A DNA stretch of 64,000 nucleotides, from positions 67,353 to 131,352 of the forward strand of contig CAZKQW010000009.1 of assembly GCA_964555055.1 (NCBI GenBank). Reading direction: 5' to 3'. The translations under genes and the position numbers were made by a program. The stretch comes from GCA-016699445 sp964555055. Lineage in GTDB: Bacteria; UBA10199; JACPAL01; GCA-016699445. Positions 16,405-25,838 of this stretch are shown piece by piece; position 1 is the stretch's first letter; every line of letters begins with the position of its first letter. The notes beneath the pieces were generated by a model. The model was not told the origin of the DNA, did not search any database, and saw only the letters and a program-made list of their open reading frames with translations.

Positions 16405-17562
16405 ATGAGCTTAACTTTTGTTCCGAAAAAGCCGTATTCCAACTTGAGATCAAATCCCATGACCATGGCCATGACGACGAGTACCATTAACGGTTTCGCC
16501 AACATCACCGGACCCACCGGTTATGCCACCCATGCCCGCAGCTTCTTTAAGGCCTTGAATCGCCGAAAACCCGTCTGTTTGATTCCGAAATACGGTCCCT
16601 TCCCCGATGACGACGAACTTCTCTCGATGATCGAGCGCTTAGAGGAAATCGATCTGCACGGGATCTCCATCAATCTCGACCGCCCCCAGGAAATGTACCG
16701 TTTCAGCGGTGACGTGAGGGTCGGGTATACGGTGTTCGAGACGACGTTCTTGGAGCGTTCCGCCCTGCATCAAATGAAGCAGTTGGACCAGGTTTGGGTT
16801 CCCACCCATTGGGGAAAAGGGATTTTAGAAGGGTTGGGCATTGGCTCGGTAAAGGTCGTGCCGGAAGGCGTCCATGCTTCGATTTTTTCTCCGGATGCCG
16901 CTCCGTTCCCGGAACTGAGGGCTCTGAAATCCTTCCTCTTTCTTTGCGTGGGGAAATGGGAGAACCGCAAAGGCGTCCGGGAGTTGCTTCGCGCATTTGA
17001 CGAGGAATTCGCCCCTGGGGAGCCCGTGCGTTTGGTCCTTTACCTTCAGAACGAGATCCAAGGCCTCGCTTCGATCGACGTTCAGGAGGAAATCAAGAAG
17101 CTCCGTCTGAAGAATGTATCGAAAGTTGTCGTGATCAAAGGCCAATTGAGCGCGGAAGCTGACATGGCTCGCTTATACCGCTCATGCGACGCGTATGTGT
17201 CGGCCTCCAAAGCGGAGGGGTGGGGGTTGCCGATCATGGAGGCGATGTCGTGCGGATTGCCCGTGATCGCGCCGTTCTACAGCGGGCCGACCGAATACGT
17301 GACGCCGGAGAATGCTTATCCATTGGAAGTCACCGACTTCGAAGACGTTTATTGTCCGATTTTTTTCCCCGAAGCCGGTGCCTTAGGAAGATGGGGGCGG
17401 ATCGATGAGGCCCGCCTTAAAAAATCCATGCGTCATGTCTATGAAAATGAAGTCGAGCGGGTCCAGAAAGGCCAAAGGGCTCGCGAGGATGTCTTGGCTC
17501 GATGGACGTGGGATCATGCCGCGCGCGTCGCATGCGATCATTTAACTGCTTTTTCGCGATAA
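16405..17562 (+). CDS. GT4-type glycosyltransferase near flagellar genes
   Basis: A GT-B fold glycosyltransferase of the GT4 family, probably acting in the cytoplasm on flagellin or a surface glycan. It has 385 residues from the first ATG; ATG 16459 (MTMAMTTSTINGFANITGPT) is an equally likely start and would remove 18 residues. The N-terminal half has the GPTGYATHARSFFKAL acceptor-domain opening. The C-terminal half has LFLCVGKWENRKGVRELLRA and the GT4 catalytic E-x7-E block (SKAEGWGLPIMEAMSCGLPV). It is divergent from flgB and converges with the next glycosyltransferase, overlapping it by 21 bases. Confidence 0.85.
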   Translation: MSLTFVPKKPYSNLRSNPMTMAMTTSTINGFANITGPTGYATHARSFFKALNRRKPVCLIPKYGPFPDDDELLSMIERLEEIDLHGISINLDRPQEMYRFSGDVRVGYTVFETTFLERSALHQMKQLDQVWVPTHWGKGILEGLGIGSVKVVPEGVHASIFSPDAAPFPELRALKSFLFLCVGKWENRKGVRELLRAFDEEFAPGEPVRLVLYLQNEIQGLASIDVQEEIKKLRLKNVSKVVVIKGQLSAEADMARLYRSCDAYVSASKAEGWGLPIMEAMSCGLPVIAPFYSGPTEYVTPENAYPLEVTDFEDVYCPIFFPEAGALGRWGRIDEARLKKSMRHVYENEVERVQKGQRAREDVLARWTWDHAARVACDHLTAFSR

Positions 17563-19098
17563 GAACCCGTACTTATAGAGCCATAAAAGATGATGGCCCA
17601 GGGTTTCCGGAGCTATTTTGCCCAGATGCCCGTAAAGGTCTTCCACGGATTGCGGGGTTTTAAAACCTTCCAGGATGTCAAAAAGAAGATCTTGGCTGAA
17701 AATCTCATCCGAAAGGAAGTATTGGAAGAAATTTCGGGTGCTGAGGACTTCCACGCCGGTGGGGCTTGTTTCAAAGGTGTCCTTGTCCTGTAAGACCTGG
17801 GAAGCATAGGCAGAGAAGGTCTCGCGGTAGTTCATCGGACGGTAGGTCGCAGCCCGAGTCTCGGCTCTGCCGAGTGTTTCCCATAGCGAAAAATATCGGG
17901 AGATGACGATGCTCCAATCGTAACCCGCGGCTTTTTTACGAGCGGCCATGCCCATCTCGGCGCGCCGGACGGAATCGTCGGCTAAAATCCGCATTTTGTC
18001 GCCGAAGACTTCAATGTCGGTAGCGGTGCCTTGAGAGAAATAAAAATGATTGAGGGAATCCATCTGTACGGGAGCGATCATATCCGCCTTCCGATGCGAA
18101 GAGAGGGTTGTGGTTGGGATGAGGTAGCCATCGACACCGTCTTGGACCAACGAACGGTAACCGTTCCAATCGGAAGCGATGACCGGTAGTCCCGAAGCCG
18201 ACGCTTCTAGGATAGAAAGACCGAAGGTCTCTTGGGGATTATCGTTGGGGGCGAGGAACACGTCGGCTGTCTTGTAAAGGCCCAACTTCATTTCTTCGTT
18301 CGGGTTGGCGATGATGCGGACATTATCGTGGATGCCGAGCTCTTGGGCTTGCTTCTCCAGGAGGTAGGCGTCGTCTTCGTTTCCCGTCGATCCCGAAATG
18401 ATCCAGTAGAGTCTTCGAGAGCTCCGGGAAATACGGGAAAAAAGCATCAGAAGTGGCATGAGATCCGCTTTAGTGACGTAAGACAACCGTCCTAAAGATA
18501 GGAAGACGACCGCATCCTCGGGAATTTGGAGCACACGTCGGATGGATTTCCCTTCTTCGAAGGAAGTGACATCGATGCCTAAGGGAATCAGGGCGGTCTG
18601 CATCATGTTTTCCATCTGGACTTGCTGGAGGAGGCTTCGACAAACTGCTTCCGCCGTAGGACTCGTGCAAACGAGTCGGTCGCAGGCTTGGGGGCGTTGT
18701 TCTCGGGCTAAGAGGAGCCATTCCAAGAAAGGTTGATGGCCTAGGGAATGGGTTAAACCGGTGACCGCAAAATTCTTTCCGAAGGCGTTTCGGAGGTAGA
18801 GGGCGCGGTAGAGATCCGGGCCGGGGATATGGAGGACGTCTAAATCGTTCTTCTTGAGGAAAGCTTCCATATCGATGAAGGCGATGATGGAAATTCCGCG
18901 AAGTTCCTCGGTCCCCAAGAAATTTTCGAGAAGGCCTTTTTCCAAACGAGAAGCCGTGAAAAGAGTGACGCGGTGAGATCCTTTAGAAGCGAGGAGGGTC
19001 TTTAGAAAATGGTTATTGGCGACCGAGCGTCCGTTCACGGTGCTGGCTTGGGAAGCTAAGGCGATGGTTTCCGAATAGAAGACGAGTCCAATGTGCAT
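17542..19098 (-). CDS. GT4-type glycosyltransferase with C-terminal extension
   Basis: A second GT-B glycosyltransferase, 518 residues. The Rossmann-like domains are at about 1-390, with VFLSLGRLSYVTKADLMPLL and the E-x7-E motif (NDNPQETFGLSILEASASGL). Residues about 415-518 form an extra helical region (NFFQYFLSDEIFSQDLLFDI and later HHLLWLYKYGFLSRKSS) not typical of the family. Its place before maf and fliC on the same strand suggests a part in flagellin glycosylation. Donor and acceptor cannot be told from the sequence. Confidence 0.82.
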   Translation of the reverse strand: MHIGLVFYSETIALASQASTVNGRSVANNHFLKTLLASKGSHRVTLFTASRLEKGLLENFLGTEELRGISIIAFIDMEAFLKKNDLDVLHIPGPDLYRALYLRNAFGKNFAVTGLTHSLGHQPFLEWLLLAREQRPQACDRLVCTSPTAEAVCRSLLQQVQMENMMQTALIPLGIDVTSFEEGKSIRRVLQIPEDAVVFLSLGRLSYVTKADLMPLLMLFSRISRSSRRLYWIISGSTGNEDDAYLLEKQAQELGIHDNVRIIANPNEEMKLGLYKTADVFLAPNDNPQETFGLSILEASASGLPVIASDWNGYRSLVQDGVDGYLIPTTTLSSHRKADMIAPVQMDSLNHFYFSQGTATDIEVFGDKMRILADDSVRRAEMGMAARKKAAGYDWSIVISRYFSLWETLGRAETRAATYRPMNYRETFSAYASQVLQDKDTFETSPTGVEVLSTRNFFQYFLSDEIFSQDLLFDILEGFKTPQSVEDLYGHLGKIAPETLGHHLLWLYKYGFLSRKSS

Positions 19099-19184
19099 GA
19101 TCCCCCGCTTTTGAGATACTGGGCGAGACGTTATCGTATCGATTTCAGGGGCGCTTCGTCAATCGACCGTTGTGCGGTTTTCGA

Positions 19185-20975
19185 TTAGGAGACGACTGGT
19201 TTCAAATCCTTCAAGAGGAGTTGGTATGTGGCGATTTGATGTCCCATAAGGGAGGAAAGAAACGATAGGTAGTTCCAGCGGTCTATCGGATCGGTCCCGT
19301 TGACGGGAAGAGGCTTCATGTTCTTCGAAATATCCAGATTCTTACCGATGAGGAAAGGCGTGACGAACCCCGGTCGCGAGAGAAGCTTGAGTTTCGGTTC
19401 CAGTTGCTTCCGGAAATGCACGTAATCTTCCGATTTAGAAGGGTCTTCCCTCGCGGGAGATTTCGAAAAAAGGATAATTTCACTTAAGATGGATCGAGCC
19501 GCCTCTAAATGATTCTCCATGTCCTGCACCGCCTTTCCGGCGTGTGCGAGGAATTCCGCGGCATGGCGTCGATGGGCGTCCTCATGGCCCCTTGAGGCGG
19601 TCTCTTTGAGGATTTTTGGTATATTCCGATTTGTTTCCGGGAAAGAGAAAACATCACTTCCCGGTTCCATCCGTTGCGCATGCGGTATCTTGATGCCGTA
19701 TGTTTCCGGGATCACATTACGGCAGTCGATATGATAACGTCGGATGATTTCAGAGAGGGAATAGGAAAACTCCAACCAGAGCACGTCCGTCTCGACTTTT
19801 TGCCCTTGGTGGCCTTCGGCTTGGATCCCATACCACGGCTGCTCTTCTTTTTCATAAGGATGTCCCTCGACATGAGCGAGCCGTGTCTTGGGATCAAACG
19901 CCAAGTCCTGTCCTACCAGGTAAACGGTGGAGCAACCCATGAGCCATAAGGCGTAAAGCCCCAAATGGGCGACGCTATGCATGGAAACCGTGGGTACGGG
20001 CACATGAGGAAAGAAATATTTCATGCCGAAGTGGGTTCTTAAGAAATGGATGATGCGATTAGGGAAGGCGTCGATGACGTTTTTATGGACGACGGAAGTC
20101 GCGATGAGAAAGGTCGGATCGGTCGACGCATCCTTCAAGAAACGATCGGTCAAGATGGTACGTTCGAAACAGCCGACGAAGTGGGGTGTGATGCCGTTTT
20201 GCTTCAGGATTTTGAAGCTGGAGTCCGAACAATAAATGACGGCCTTTCCCTCGAGGCCTTTTAACAAGGGAAGGGTGACGTTGAGAGAAGGGCCGGAGGA
20301 GACGACGATGCCGGGTAGGCCCTTGAAGCAATTCTTGAAGGCAGAGAGAAAGGGCGCTTGGAGGAGAGAGGAGAGGTTCGTCATCGAATTATGGAATCCG
20401 AAATATTCGTCCATGGAGCAAATGCTGGAGCTGGAGGCGGTAACGGAAAAAAAAGCGTTCCATAGATCCACCGCTTTTCCCAAATAGTCTTCCTGATAAC
20501 CGCTGATTTTAACGATATTGGAAGGGCCGGTGGTGAGTTCGATCAAAAGGGGGGATTGGGAAATTTTACGGTAATGGATGGGAAGGGACTCCAGCGGAAC
20601 GTCAACGATCCAAAATACGTCTTTGCGCGCCAGAAGAGCTTCCACGCCGGGAAGCATGAGGAAAAAACAGAAATCCTCAAGCGAGGGCTCGATAATGATA
20701 TGGGATTGACCGAGTCCTTTGGGGGATAAAAGATGTTCCGGTATTTTCTTCCCCAGGCCGACCCCGAGCCAGAGGACGTTTTTGAGATCCAAGAAGAGGT
20801 TTTGGGAAGGCGTTTGCGGATCGTAGTAAGCCTTCGGTAGTTTCAGGAAACGCTCCATCCTTTCTCTTTCGAACGACGGGTGCTTCTCAAGAAAACGGCT
20901 TATTTTTTCCGAAAGCTCATAGTGGTGTTCTTGAAGCGCTTGTCTGTTCTTTTGATAATGGGTCTCGAAGTCCAT
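19185..20975 (-). CDS. Maf-type flagellin glycosyltransferase (DUF115/MAF_flag10)
   Basis: Motility-associated factor (Maf) proteins attach nonulosonic acids to flagellin. The 596-residue protein has the DUF115 core at about 225-445: GIVVSSGPSLNVTLPLLKG, FVGCFERT, VSMHSVAHLGLYALWLMGCS and VYLVGQDLAFDPKTRLAHVEG, all family signatures. An N-terminal helical region (1-190) and a C-terminal helical region (about 470-596) flank it. The gene lies directly upstream of two small genes and near fliC on the same strand. Nonulosonic acid synthesis genes are not in the window. Confidence 0.85.
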   Translation of the reverse strand: MDFETHYQKNRQALQEHHYELSEKISRFLEKHPSFERERMERFLKLPKAYYDPQTPSQNLFLDLKNVLWLGVGLGKKIPEHLLSPKGLGQSHIIIEPSLEDFCFFLMLPGVEALLARKDVFWIVDVPLESLPIHYRKISQSPLLIELTTGPSNIVKISGYQEDYLGKAVDLWNAFFSVTASSSSICSMDEYFGFHNSMTNLSSLLQAPFLSAFKNCFKGLPGIVVSSGPSLNVTLPLLKGLEGKAVIYCSDSSFKILKQNGITPHFVGCFERTILTDRFLKDASTDPTFLIATSVVHKNVIDAFPNRIIHFLRTHFGMKYFFPHVPVPTVSMHSVAHLGLYALWLMGCSTVYLVGQDLAFDPKTRLAHVEGHPYEKEEQPWYGIQAEGHQGQKVETDVLWLEFSYSLSEIIRRYHIDCRNVIPETYGIKIPHAQRMEPGSDVFSFPETNRNIPKILKETASRGHEDAHRRHAAEFLAHAGKAVQDMENHLEAARSILSEIILFSKSPAREDPSKSEDYVHFRKQLEPKLKLLSRPGFVTPFLIGKNLDISKNMKPLPVNGTDPIDRWNYLSFLSSLMGHQIATYQLLLKDLKPVVS

Positions 20976-20979
20976 AGTT

Positions 20980-21393
20980 TTAGGGAAGGAGCGTCAGTTG
21001 ACCGATGAGGACTTCCAGGAATTTGACGAAGTTAAGGTAATAGCCACTGAGGGCGGACATCGTATCGGGCGCTTTATCCGGGATCTCCTTGTTGATCTTT
21101 TCGAACTTTTCCTTCTCCCATTTAAAGCCTTCACGGATGGGAACCGGAAGATCGCTGAAAGCCTCGTCAACCCTCTGTCTCAAAGGCGAAAGCCTTTCAT
21201 CGAAGATTTTGAGACCTTCTTTTCTTTTAGAAAGGTCGGTCGAGAAGGAAAACCAGGCTTCATTCAAGGCATCCAGGGTGTTTAAGAGAGTGGAGAGCGT
21301 GCTTCGTGTCGCGGACGTCGCTGGAGGGAGTTTTTCGCTCAGGAAGGGATTGTCGAGGTAACGCGAGAAGATATCCGGAGCCTTCGATGTCAT
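20980..21393 (-). CDS. Unknown small helical protein between maf and fliC
   Basis: I do not recognise this 137-residue protein. It is predicted mainly helical and charged (LSKRKEGLKIFDERLSPLRQ; FKWEKEKFEKINKEI), with no signal peptide and no membrane segment, except a mildly hydrophobic end (GYYLNFVKFLEVLIGQLTLL). It overlaps the upstream gene's stop by 4 bases and is 4 bases before maf, so the three are an operon. Position suggests a chaperone or accessory of flagellin modification; that is inference only. Confidence 0.6.
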   Translation of the reverse strand: MTSKAPDIFSRYLDNPFLSEKLPPATSATRSTLSTLLNTLDALNEAWFSFSTDLSKRKEGLKIFDERLSPLRQRVDEAFSDLPVPIREGFKWEKEKFEKINKEIPDKAPDTMSALSGYYLNFVKFLEVLIGQLTLLP

Positions 21394-21845
21394 GTCGATA
21401 TTAATCCCTCTTTCCAGGAGTCGACCGATTTTTTAGCACACGCCAGGAGCTCTTCCAAGACTTCTTTTGCCTCGGTGTCGATAGGATGATGGATCTCGCA
21501 GGTTTGCTCGTAGCCGATTCGGATGCTTTCCATGGCCACGGCGGCGAAAAGTCCGATTCCTTCCCCCCAACTCATGTACTCTTGTCGTCCGTTCCAGAGG
21601 GGAAAGCCCGAGAGGATGAATTCGAGGATGTGGTCGCTGGCGGCGCGGGCTCCGTGGGTGAAGAGGTTCTTCTCCTTGAACGAGCCGTACTTGGGCGCAG
21701 GGCCGGAAAAATCATGGATGGACAGCCCTAGTTTTTTGATGGCCTCGAACTTCGAGCTGAGCTTGATCGTATCCAAACTCGTTTCGATCGTCTCCGAGAG
21801 TTCGTGATTATGGAGATAGAGCGTCATCAAATAAAAGAACGACAT
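21390..21845 (-). CDS. Unknown small protein next to flagellin gene
   Basis: I do not recognise this 151-residue protein. It is soluble and mixed alpha/beta by eye, with a FTHGARAASDHILEFILSG helix and the EGIGLFAAVAMESIRIGYEQ helix, and no signal peptide or catalytic motif that I can name. It is the first gene of a maf-containing operon and lies downstream of the flagellin terminator. It may serve flagellin glycosylation together with the 137-residue protein, but no sequence evidence shows it directly. Confidence 0.6.
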   Translation of the reverse strand: MSFFYLMTLYLHNHELSETIETSLDTIKLSSKFEAIKKLGLSIHDFSGPAPKYGSFKEKNLFTHGARAASDHILEFILSGFPLWNGRQEYMSWGEGIGLFAAVAMESIRIGYEQTCEIHHPIDTEAKEVLEELLACAKKSVDSWKEGLIST

Positions 21846-21889
21846 TTCACGCTCGAATATTGAGCCCCATTCGATGAAATAAAATAAAA

Positions 21890-21919
21890 AAAGCCCTGTA
21901 CCGCGCGGTACAGGGCTTT
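21890..21919 (-). terminator. fliC: Rho-independent terminator of fliC
   Basis: A 30-base perfect inverted repeat (arms AAAGCCCTGTACCGC and its complement) is followed, in the minus-strand direction, by a run of T that continues TTTTATTTTATTT. It begins 16 bases after the fliC stop codon, so it ends the flagellin transcript and separates it from the downstream maf operon. Confidence 0.9.
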
Positions 21920-21935
21920 AGTGGTCAGAGCTCTC

Positions 21936-23477
21936 TTACTGGTTCTGAAGCAGCGTGAGGGCGATCTGCGGCAAGGCGTTGGCTCGGGACAAGACGGACA
22001 CGCCGGCTTGTTGCAGGATCTGCGCCTGCGTGAGTTTGGCCGTTTCCGTCGCGATGTCGGTATCGCGGATCTTGGACTCGGCGGCTTGCAGGTTCTCGTC
22101 GCGAGTCTGCAGTTCCGACAAGGCGGCATCGAGACGATTGGACTTGGATCCGATTTCCGCGCGCCGTTTCTGGAGCTGACGGATGACGTTGTCGAGGATG
22201 AAGAGACCTGTGGTGGCGTTAGAGGCCGTGGTCACGTCGAGTTGGTTCAAGGCGTAGCTGGAGCTGACGGCGGAGGTTCCGTTGTCGGCGCCCAAGAGCG
22301 ACGTGCCGTTGGTGGCCGAATAGTTGAAGGATGTGTCGGAGGTCAGACGGAAGGTGCCGCGCTGGGCATATCCGATGTAGACCGCGGTGCTGGTGCCGGC
22401 CGAGACGCTGGCGGCCGAGAAGAATCCCAGCACGCTGGTGTAGCTGCTGTACGCGCCGCTGGTGTCGCTCTGCCCGAGCACGCCGGAAGCGGAAACCTGC
22501 AGCGTGACGTCGATGTTTCTCCCGTCGTCCGCTCGAAGGATGAAACCGTCGGAGACGGCTGTACGGGCTGTCGCCGTGACGCCGGTCTGCGCGGTGATGG
22601 AGTTAATCGCGCTGATCAAGTTGGCGATACCGGTCGAGGAGTTCGAGTAGTTGGCGGCTGCGACGGCAGTACCGTTGATTTTCAAGGTTTGACCGGACTT
22701 GATGTCCGCACTGGTCGTCGTATTGCTGAGCGTAATGATGTTCGCCAAAACACTGGCCGTGACGCCGATGTTGGCGGCATTGATGGCATTAACGTAAGAG
22801 ATGGCACTTTCGTCGTTCTCGGCGTTGGAGACACCGTCGTTCGTGGTAGATCCGATCGAGCTTCCACCTAAAGACAGAGAAGAAACGTCGGTGAAGGCGA
22901 AGCTTGTCGCCGACGAAGCCGTCGTGATCGTGTGCGTAAAGACGACGCTGGTTAAAACAGCCGCGGAGCCGATGATGCCGGCAGTCGAGTCGGTGATCGT
23001 CAAAGAAAGCGTATCGGTGGCGTTCGGACCGACTTGGAAGGTCTTGGCGGAGAAGTTACCCGTCAAGAGTTTGACGCCGTCGAACTCCGTTGCGAGGACG
23101 ATTCGGGAATATTCGCTCTTAAGGTCGGAGATGGCGGTCGTGAGGTTCGTCCGGTCGGCGGAGGATATACTGGCGTCGGAAGCCAAGAGGACTTTTTCAC
23201 GGATGCTCTGTCCGATTTCGGTTAAGGTCGCGAGAGAACCTTCCGCGACACCGAGCAAGCTTTGCGCGTTGGAGAGGTTAGTCTCGGTGGCGGCGATACC
23301 GCGGATCTGAGTTCTTAAGGATTCCGATTTCAAAAGACCGACGACGTCGTCGCGGCCGTTATTGATGCGGAGACCGGTGGATAATCTTTCAAGAGACGAG
23401 TAAAGTTTCTTACTTGTCTGTTGCAGTTTGTGCTGACCCAGTAGAGCCTGGACGTTTGTGTTGATTCGTAAACCCAT
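21936..23477 (-). CDS. fliC: FliC, flagellin
   Basis: This is the filament subunit, 513 residues. The N-terminal D0/D1 region is typical (GLRINTNVQALLGQHKLQQT, then LERLSTGLRINNGRDD), as is the C-terminal D0 (QAGVSVLSRANALPQIALTL ending LLQNQ). The central part (about 170-400) is Ser/Thr/Ala-rich, includes a Flagellin_IN-type motif (SGQTLKINGTAVAAANYSN) and offers many O-glycosylation sites, in line with the neighbouring maf and glycosyltransferase genes. A strong ribosome-binding site (AAAGGAGGG) lies 6 bases before the ATG. Upstream on the minus strand I see a TCCGACAA that resembles a sigma-28 -10 box but no well-spaced -35 box. Confidence 0.97.
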   Translation of the reverse strand: MGLRINTNVQALLGQHKLQQTSKKLYSSLERLSTGLRINNGRDDVVGLLKSESLRTQIRGIAATETNLSNAQSLLGVAEGSLATLTEIGQSIREKVLLASDASISSADRTNLTTAISDLKSEYSRIVLATEFDGVKLLTGNFSAKTFQVGPNATDTLSLTITDSTAGIIGSAAVLTSVVFTHTITTASSATSFAFTDVSSLSLGGSSIGSTTNDGVSNAENDESAISYVNAINAANIGVTASVLANIITLSNTTTSADIKSGQTLKINGTAVAAANYSNSSTGIANLISAINSITAQTGVTATARTAVSDGFILRADDGRNIDVTLQVSASGVLGQSDTSGAYSSYTSVLGFFSAASVSAGTSTAVYIGYAQRGTFRLTSDTSFNYSATNGTSLLGADNGTSAVSSSYALNQLDVTTASNATTGLFILDNVIRQLQKRRAEIGSKSNRLDAALSELQTRDENLQAAESKIRDTDIATETAKLTQAQILQQAGVSVLSRANALPQIALTLLQNQ

Positions 23478-23626
23478 AAAAACCCTCCTTTAGAGTCTTG
23501 TCGTGTGTTGTCGGAAATCCCTCAATGGGGTTCTTTCCGGTTCTAGTGAGCTTGAACGGACAGGGGGTGCGGAACCTTAAGCATATTTTGCCCAAAATCA
23601 CACATTCGTCTCATTTTAATAAAAAT

Positions 23627-23653
23627 TAAAGACTAATAGATAAAAACCGTTTA
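23627..23653 (+). promoter_or_regulatory. Possible sigma-28 promoter of fliD
   Basis: TAAAG at 23627-23631, 14 bases, then ACCGTTTA at 23646-23653. The spacing fits the FliA consensus; the -10 element keeps the CCG core but only 5 of 8 bases. Start would be near 23660, only about 7 bases before the fliD ATG, which also has no Shine-Dalgarno sequence. So fliD may be translated from a very short leader. Confidence 0.35.
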
Positions 23654-23666
23654 TTATAAATAGATT

Positions 23667-25055
23667 ATGGCAACTATTAATTTTAATGGATTAGCGTCGG
23701 GTCTGGATACGAAAGCGATCGTGGAGCAATTGACGCAAATTAAGAAAACCCAAATAGTTGACCCGATTAGCAGCCAAATCAGCCTCTATAATACGCGGAA
23801 ATCGGCTCTGACGCCTCTCCAGAACGCTCTTTCAGCGCTTCGGTCCGCGGCGCGTACCTTGAATGACCCAAGTAATGCCGCTTATTCTAAGAAAAAGACA
23901 GACTCCTCCGATAGCGCTACTGTCAAGATCACGGCGACCGATTCGACAAAAGCCGTGAGTGGCACCTATAATGTCAGCCATATCACTCAATTGGCTCAGC
24001 CGGATCGCGTCATTTTCGAAGGGGTGGCCAATACGAATGTCGCTCAATTTGGGGAAGGCACCATTAGCCTTACTTATAAAGGAGAGACGACCAATATTGC
24101 GATCAACGGGGATAATAACACGCTGGACGGCATCAAAAATGCCATTAACGATGCCGATATCGGAATCACCGCTTCCGTTATCAGTGATGGATCCAGTACG
24201 CTGCCTTACCGGCTTGTCCTGACTTCCGATGATACCGGTGCTGATACGGCGATCAGCCATAACATCAACAGTATTCTTTCGCTGGTACAGGATGCGAGCT
24301 CGTCTCAGGCGGACAATCAACCCGCGGACGCCGTGTTCCAAATCAATTCGGTCAGTTTCACGAGCTCCACCAATACAGTCGATGACGCCATTCAAGGGGT
24401 TACGTTCGAATTGTTGGGTGAAGAAGACACCGATACAATTACTTTGACCGTGCAGCAGGACACGTCCGCCATTATCGGAGGGGTGTCGGCTTTTGTTTCG
24501 TCATTGAATGGAGCCCGGGATGCTCTCAAAAGAGCTATTAGTCCCGATGCCAATAATCGTTTCGGCCCTTTGGGTCGGGATCGGCTCCTTCAGGACGCCT
24601 ATTATGAAATCGGTCGTTTAGCCTCCCGCCAAGTGCTTTCCGCCGTCAGTTACACGAGCCTGGCGGCGATTGGCATCACCGCCGACCGAAACGGTACATA
24701 TTCCCTCGACTCCGGCAAGCTCACGACCGTCCTTCAGCAGGATAGCACCTCGGTGCGCCGGATTTTTCAAGGTACGAGCGCCGAAGATGGAATCGCCGAA
24801 AGGATCACTAATTATACGGACTCTCTGACCAATCCTTTGGGGAGTTTCGCTTCGAGACAGAAGCAGTATGAAGACTCCTTAAAGCGTTTAAACGGCGTCC
24901 TCAAAGACAGGGTTGTCGCCCTTTCCAATTACCAAAAAAAGCTTCAAGCCCAATTCTCCAAATTAGAAACCACGATCAGTTCCCTGAAAGGCCAGCAGGA
25001 TCAACTTGCCGGTCTCGCCGCGCAAATTTCCGGTTCAGGAAACAGCAATCAGTGA
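23667..25055 (+). CDS. fliD: FliD, filament cap protein
   Basis: FliD caps the filament and folds incoming flagellin. The 462-residue protein has the FliD_N motif (INFNGLASGLDTKAIVEQLT), helical and Flagellin_IN-type segments with TITLTVQQD, and the FliD_C domain (about 245-445) with GVSAFVSSLNGARDALKRAI, SLAAIGITADRNGTYSLDSG and a C-terminal coiled coil (LSNYQKKLQAQFSKLETTIS). Length is normal. It leads the fliD-fliS operon and is divergent from fliC. Confidence 0.95.
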   Translation: MATINFNGLASGLDTKAIVEQLTQIKKTQIVDPISSQISLYNTRKSALTPLQNALSALRSAARTLNDPSNAAYSKKKTDSSDSATVKITATDSTKAVSGTYNVSHITQLAQPDRVIFEGVANTNVAQFGEGTISLTYKGETTNIAINGDNNTLDGIKNAINDADIGITASVISDGSSTLPYRLVLTSDDTGADTAISHNINSILSLVQDASSSQADNQPADAVFQINSVSFTSSTNTVDDAIQGVTFELLGEEDTDTITLTVQQDTSAIIGGVSAFVSSLNGARDALKRAISPDANNRFGPLGRDRLLQDAYYEIGRLASRQVLSAVSYTSLAAIGITADRNGTYSLDSGKLTTVLQQDSTSVRRIFQGTSAEDGIAERITNYTDSLTNPLGSFASRQKQYEDSLKRLNGVLKDRVVALSNYQKKLQAQFSKLETTISSLKGQQDQLAGLAAQISGSGNSNQ

Positions 25056-25086
25056 CGTAGAGGAAAATGGGACTTGAGGAGGGGAC

Positions 25087-25467
25087 ATGTATCCATCGTT
25101 GCAGAACTATCAAAAAACTCTTGAAGAGAAAATCAGTACCGCGAGTCCTGAGCATCTCATGGTGATGTTGTACGAAGGGATGGTGACGCGCATCAAGCAG
25201 GCTAAGGAAAGGTTCGGTGCCGGACAAAAGGTTAAGGCCCATGAGTCCGCCATCCGAGCCATGAAGATCGCGGATGCATTGATGGAGAATTTGAACATGG
25301 AAGAAGGCGGGGCAGTGGCGGATAACCTCGAAAAGATCTATTTTTTCATCATTTCTCAGCTTTCCAAGTCCATCCGTTCGGACGATCCTTCGCCCTACTG
25401 GGACAGTGTTTTGAAGGTTTTAGGCCCATTGGTCGAGGGATGGCAAAGGTTGGCGGAGAAGAAATGA
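25087..25467 (+). CDS. fliS: FliS, flagellin export chaperone
   Basis: FliS binds the C-terminus of flagellin and prevents premature polymerisation. The 126-residue protein has the family opening (NYQKTLEEKISTASPEHLMV, then MLYEGMVTRIKQAKERF), the second helix pair (AIRAMKIADALMENLN) and the LEKIYFFIISQLSKSI region, ending EGWQRLAEKK. It lies 31 bases after fliD, with GGAGG before the start. Its stop overlaps the next start (ATGA). Confidence 0.93.
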   Translation: MYPSLQNYQKTLEEKISTASPEHLMVMLYEGMVTRIKQAKERFGAGQKVKAHESAIRAMKIADALMENLNMEEGGAVADNLEKIYFFIISQLSKSIRSDDPSPYWDSVLKVLGPLVEGWQRLAEKK

Positions 25468-25838
25468 GCTCTTCGATCGAAAACTTGATCCAATCCCTCA
25501 AGAATTACCAATCCGAAGGGATGCGGTTGATCGTCGAATTGACGGAAGGTGAAGGGGCTTTTCGCGATCATGAGGAAGCCCTCCTCCAGCGTTTCGTTTC
25601 CTTATGGCAGGATTGCGAGCGTCAAATGGCTTCCGCGGATTTCCAAGGGTGGGGAGGCCATCATCCCTTGTACGGCGAGTTGAAAGTGCATATCGAGAAG
25701 GTGACCGGAATCCTTTCCAGCATTATCTCGAGCCTTGAGAGGAAAAAGGTGACCATCCAGAAGATTTTGGAGGAATTGCCGCATCCCCCCTCCATCCAGG
25801 AGGAGCGTTCCGATTCTATTTTCGAGGTCAGTGTATGA
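25464..25838 (+). CDS. Small helical protein in FliT position
   Basis: A 124-residue, mainly helical protein (MSSSIENLIQSLKNYQSEGM; EEALLQRFVSLWQDCERQMA; EKVTGILSSIISSLERKKVT). In many genomes fliD-fliS is followed by fliT, the chaperone of FliD, and this protein has the size, charge and helix layout expected, but no residue pattern lets me name it with certainty. ATG 25464 overlaps the fliS stop (ATGA); the upstream in-frame start at 25440 lies within fliS and is less likely. Its stop overlaps the next start in the same way. Confidence 0.65.
   Translation: MSSSIENLIQSLKNYQSEGMRLIVELTEGEGAFRDHEEALLQRFVSLWQDCERQMASADFQGWGGHHPLYGELKVHIEKVTGILSSIISSLERKKVTIQKILEELPHPPSIQEERSDSIFEVSV

Noticed and set aside
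23478..23520. Sigma-28 promoter of fliC
   Set aside because: TCCGACAA on the minus strand resembles the -10 element, but no -35 element is found at 14-16 bases distance; the closest AAAG is about 3 bases too far.
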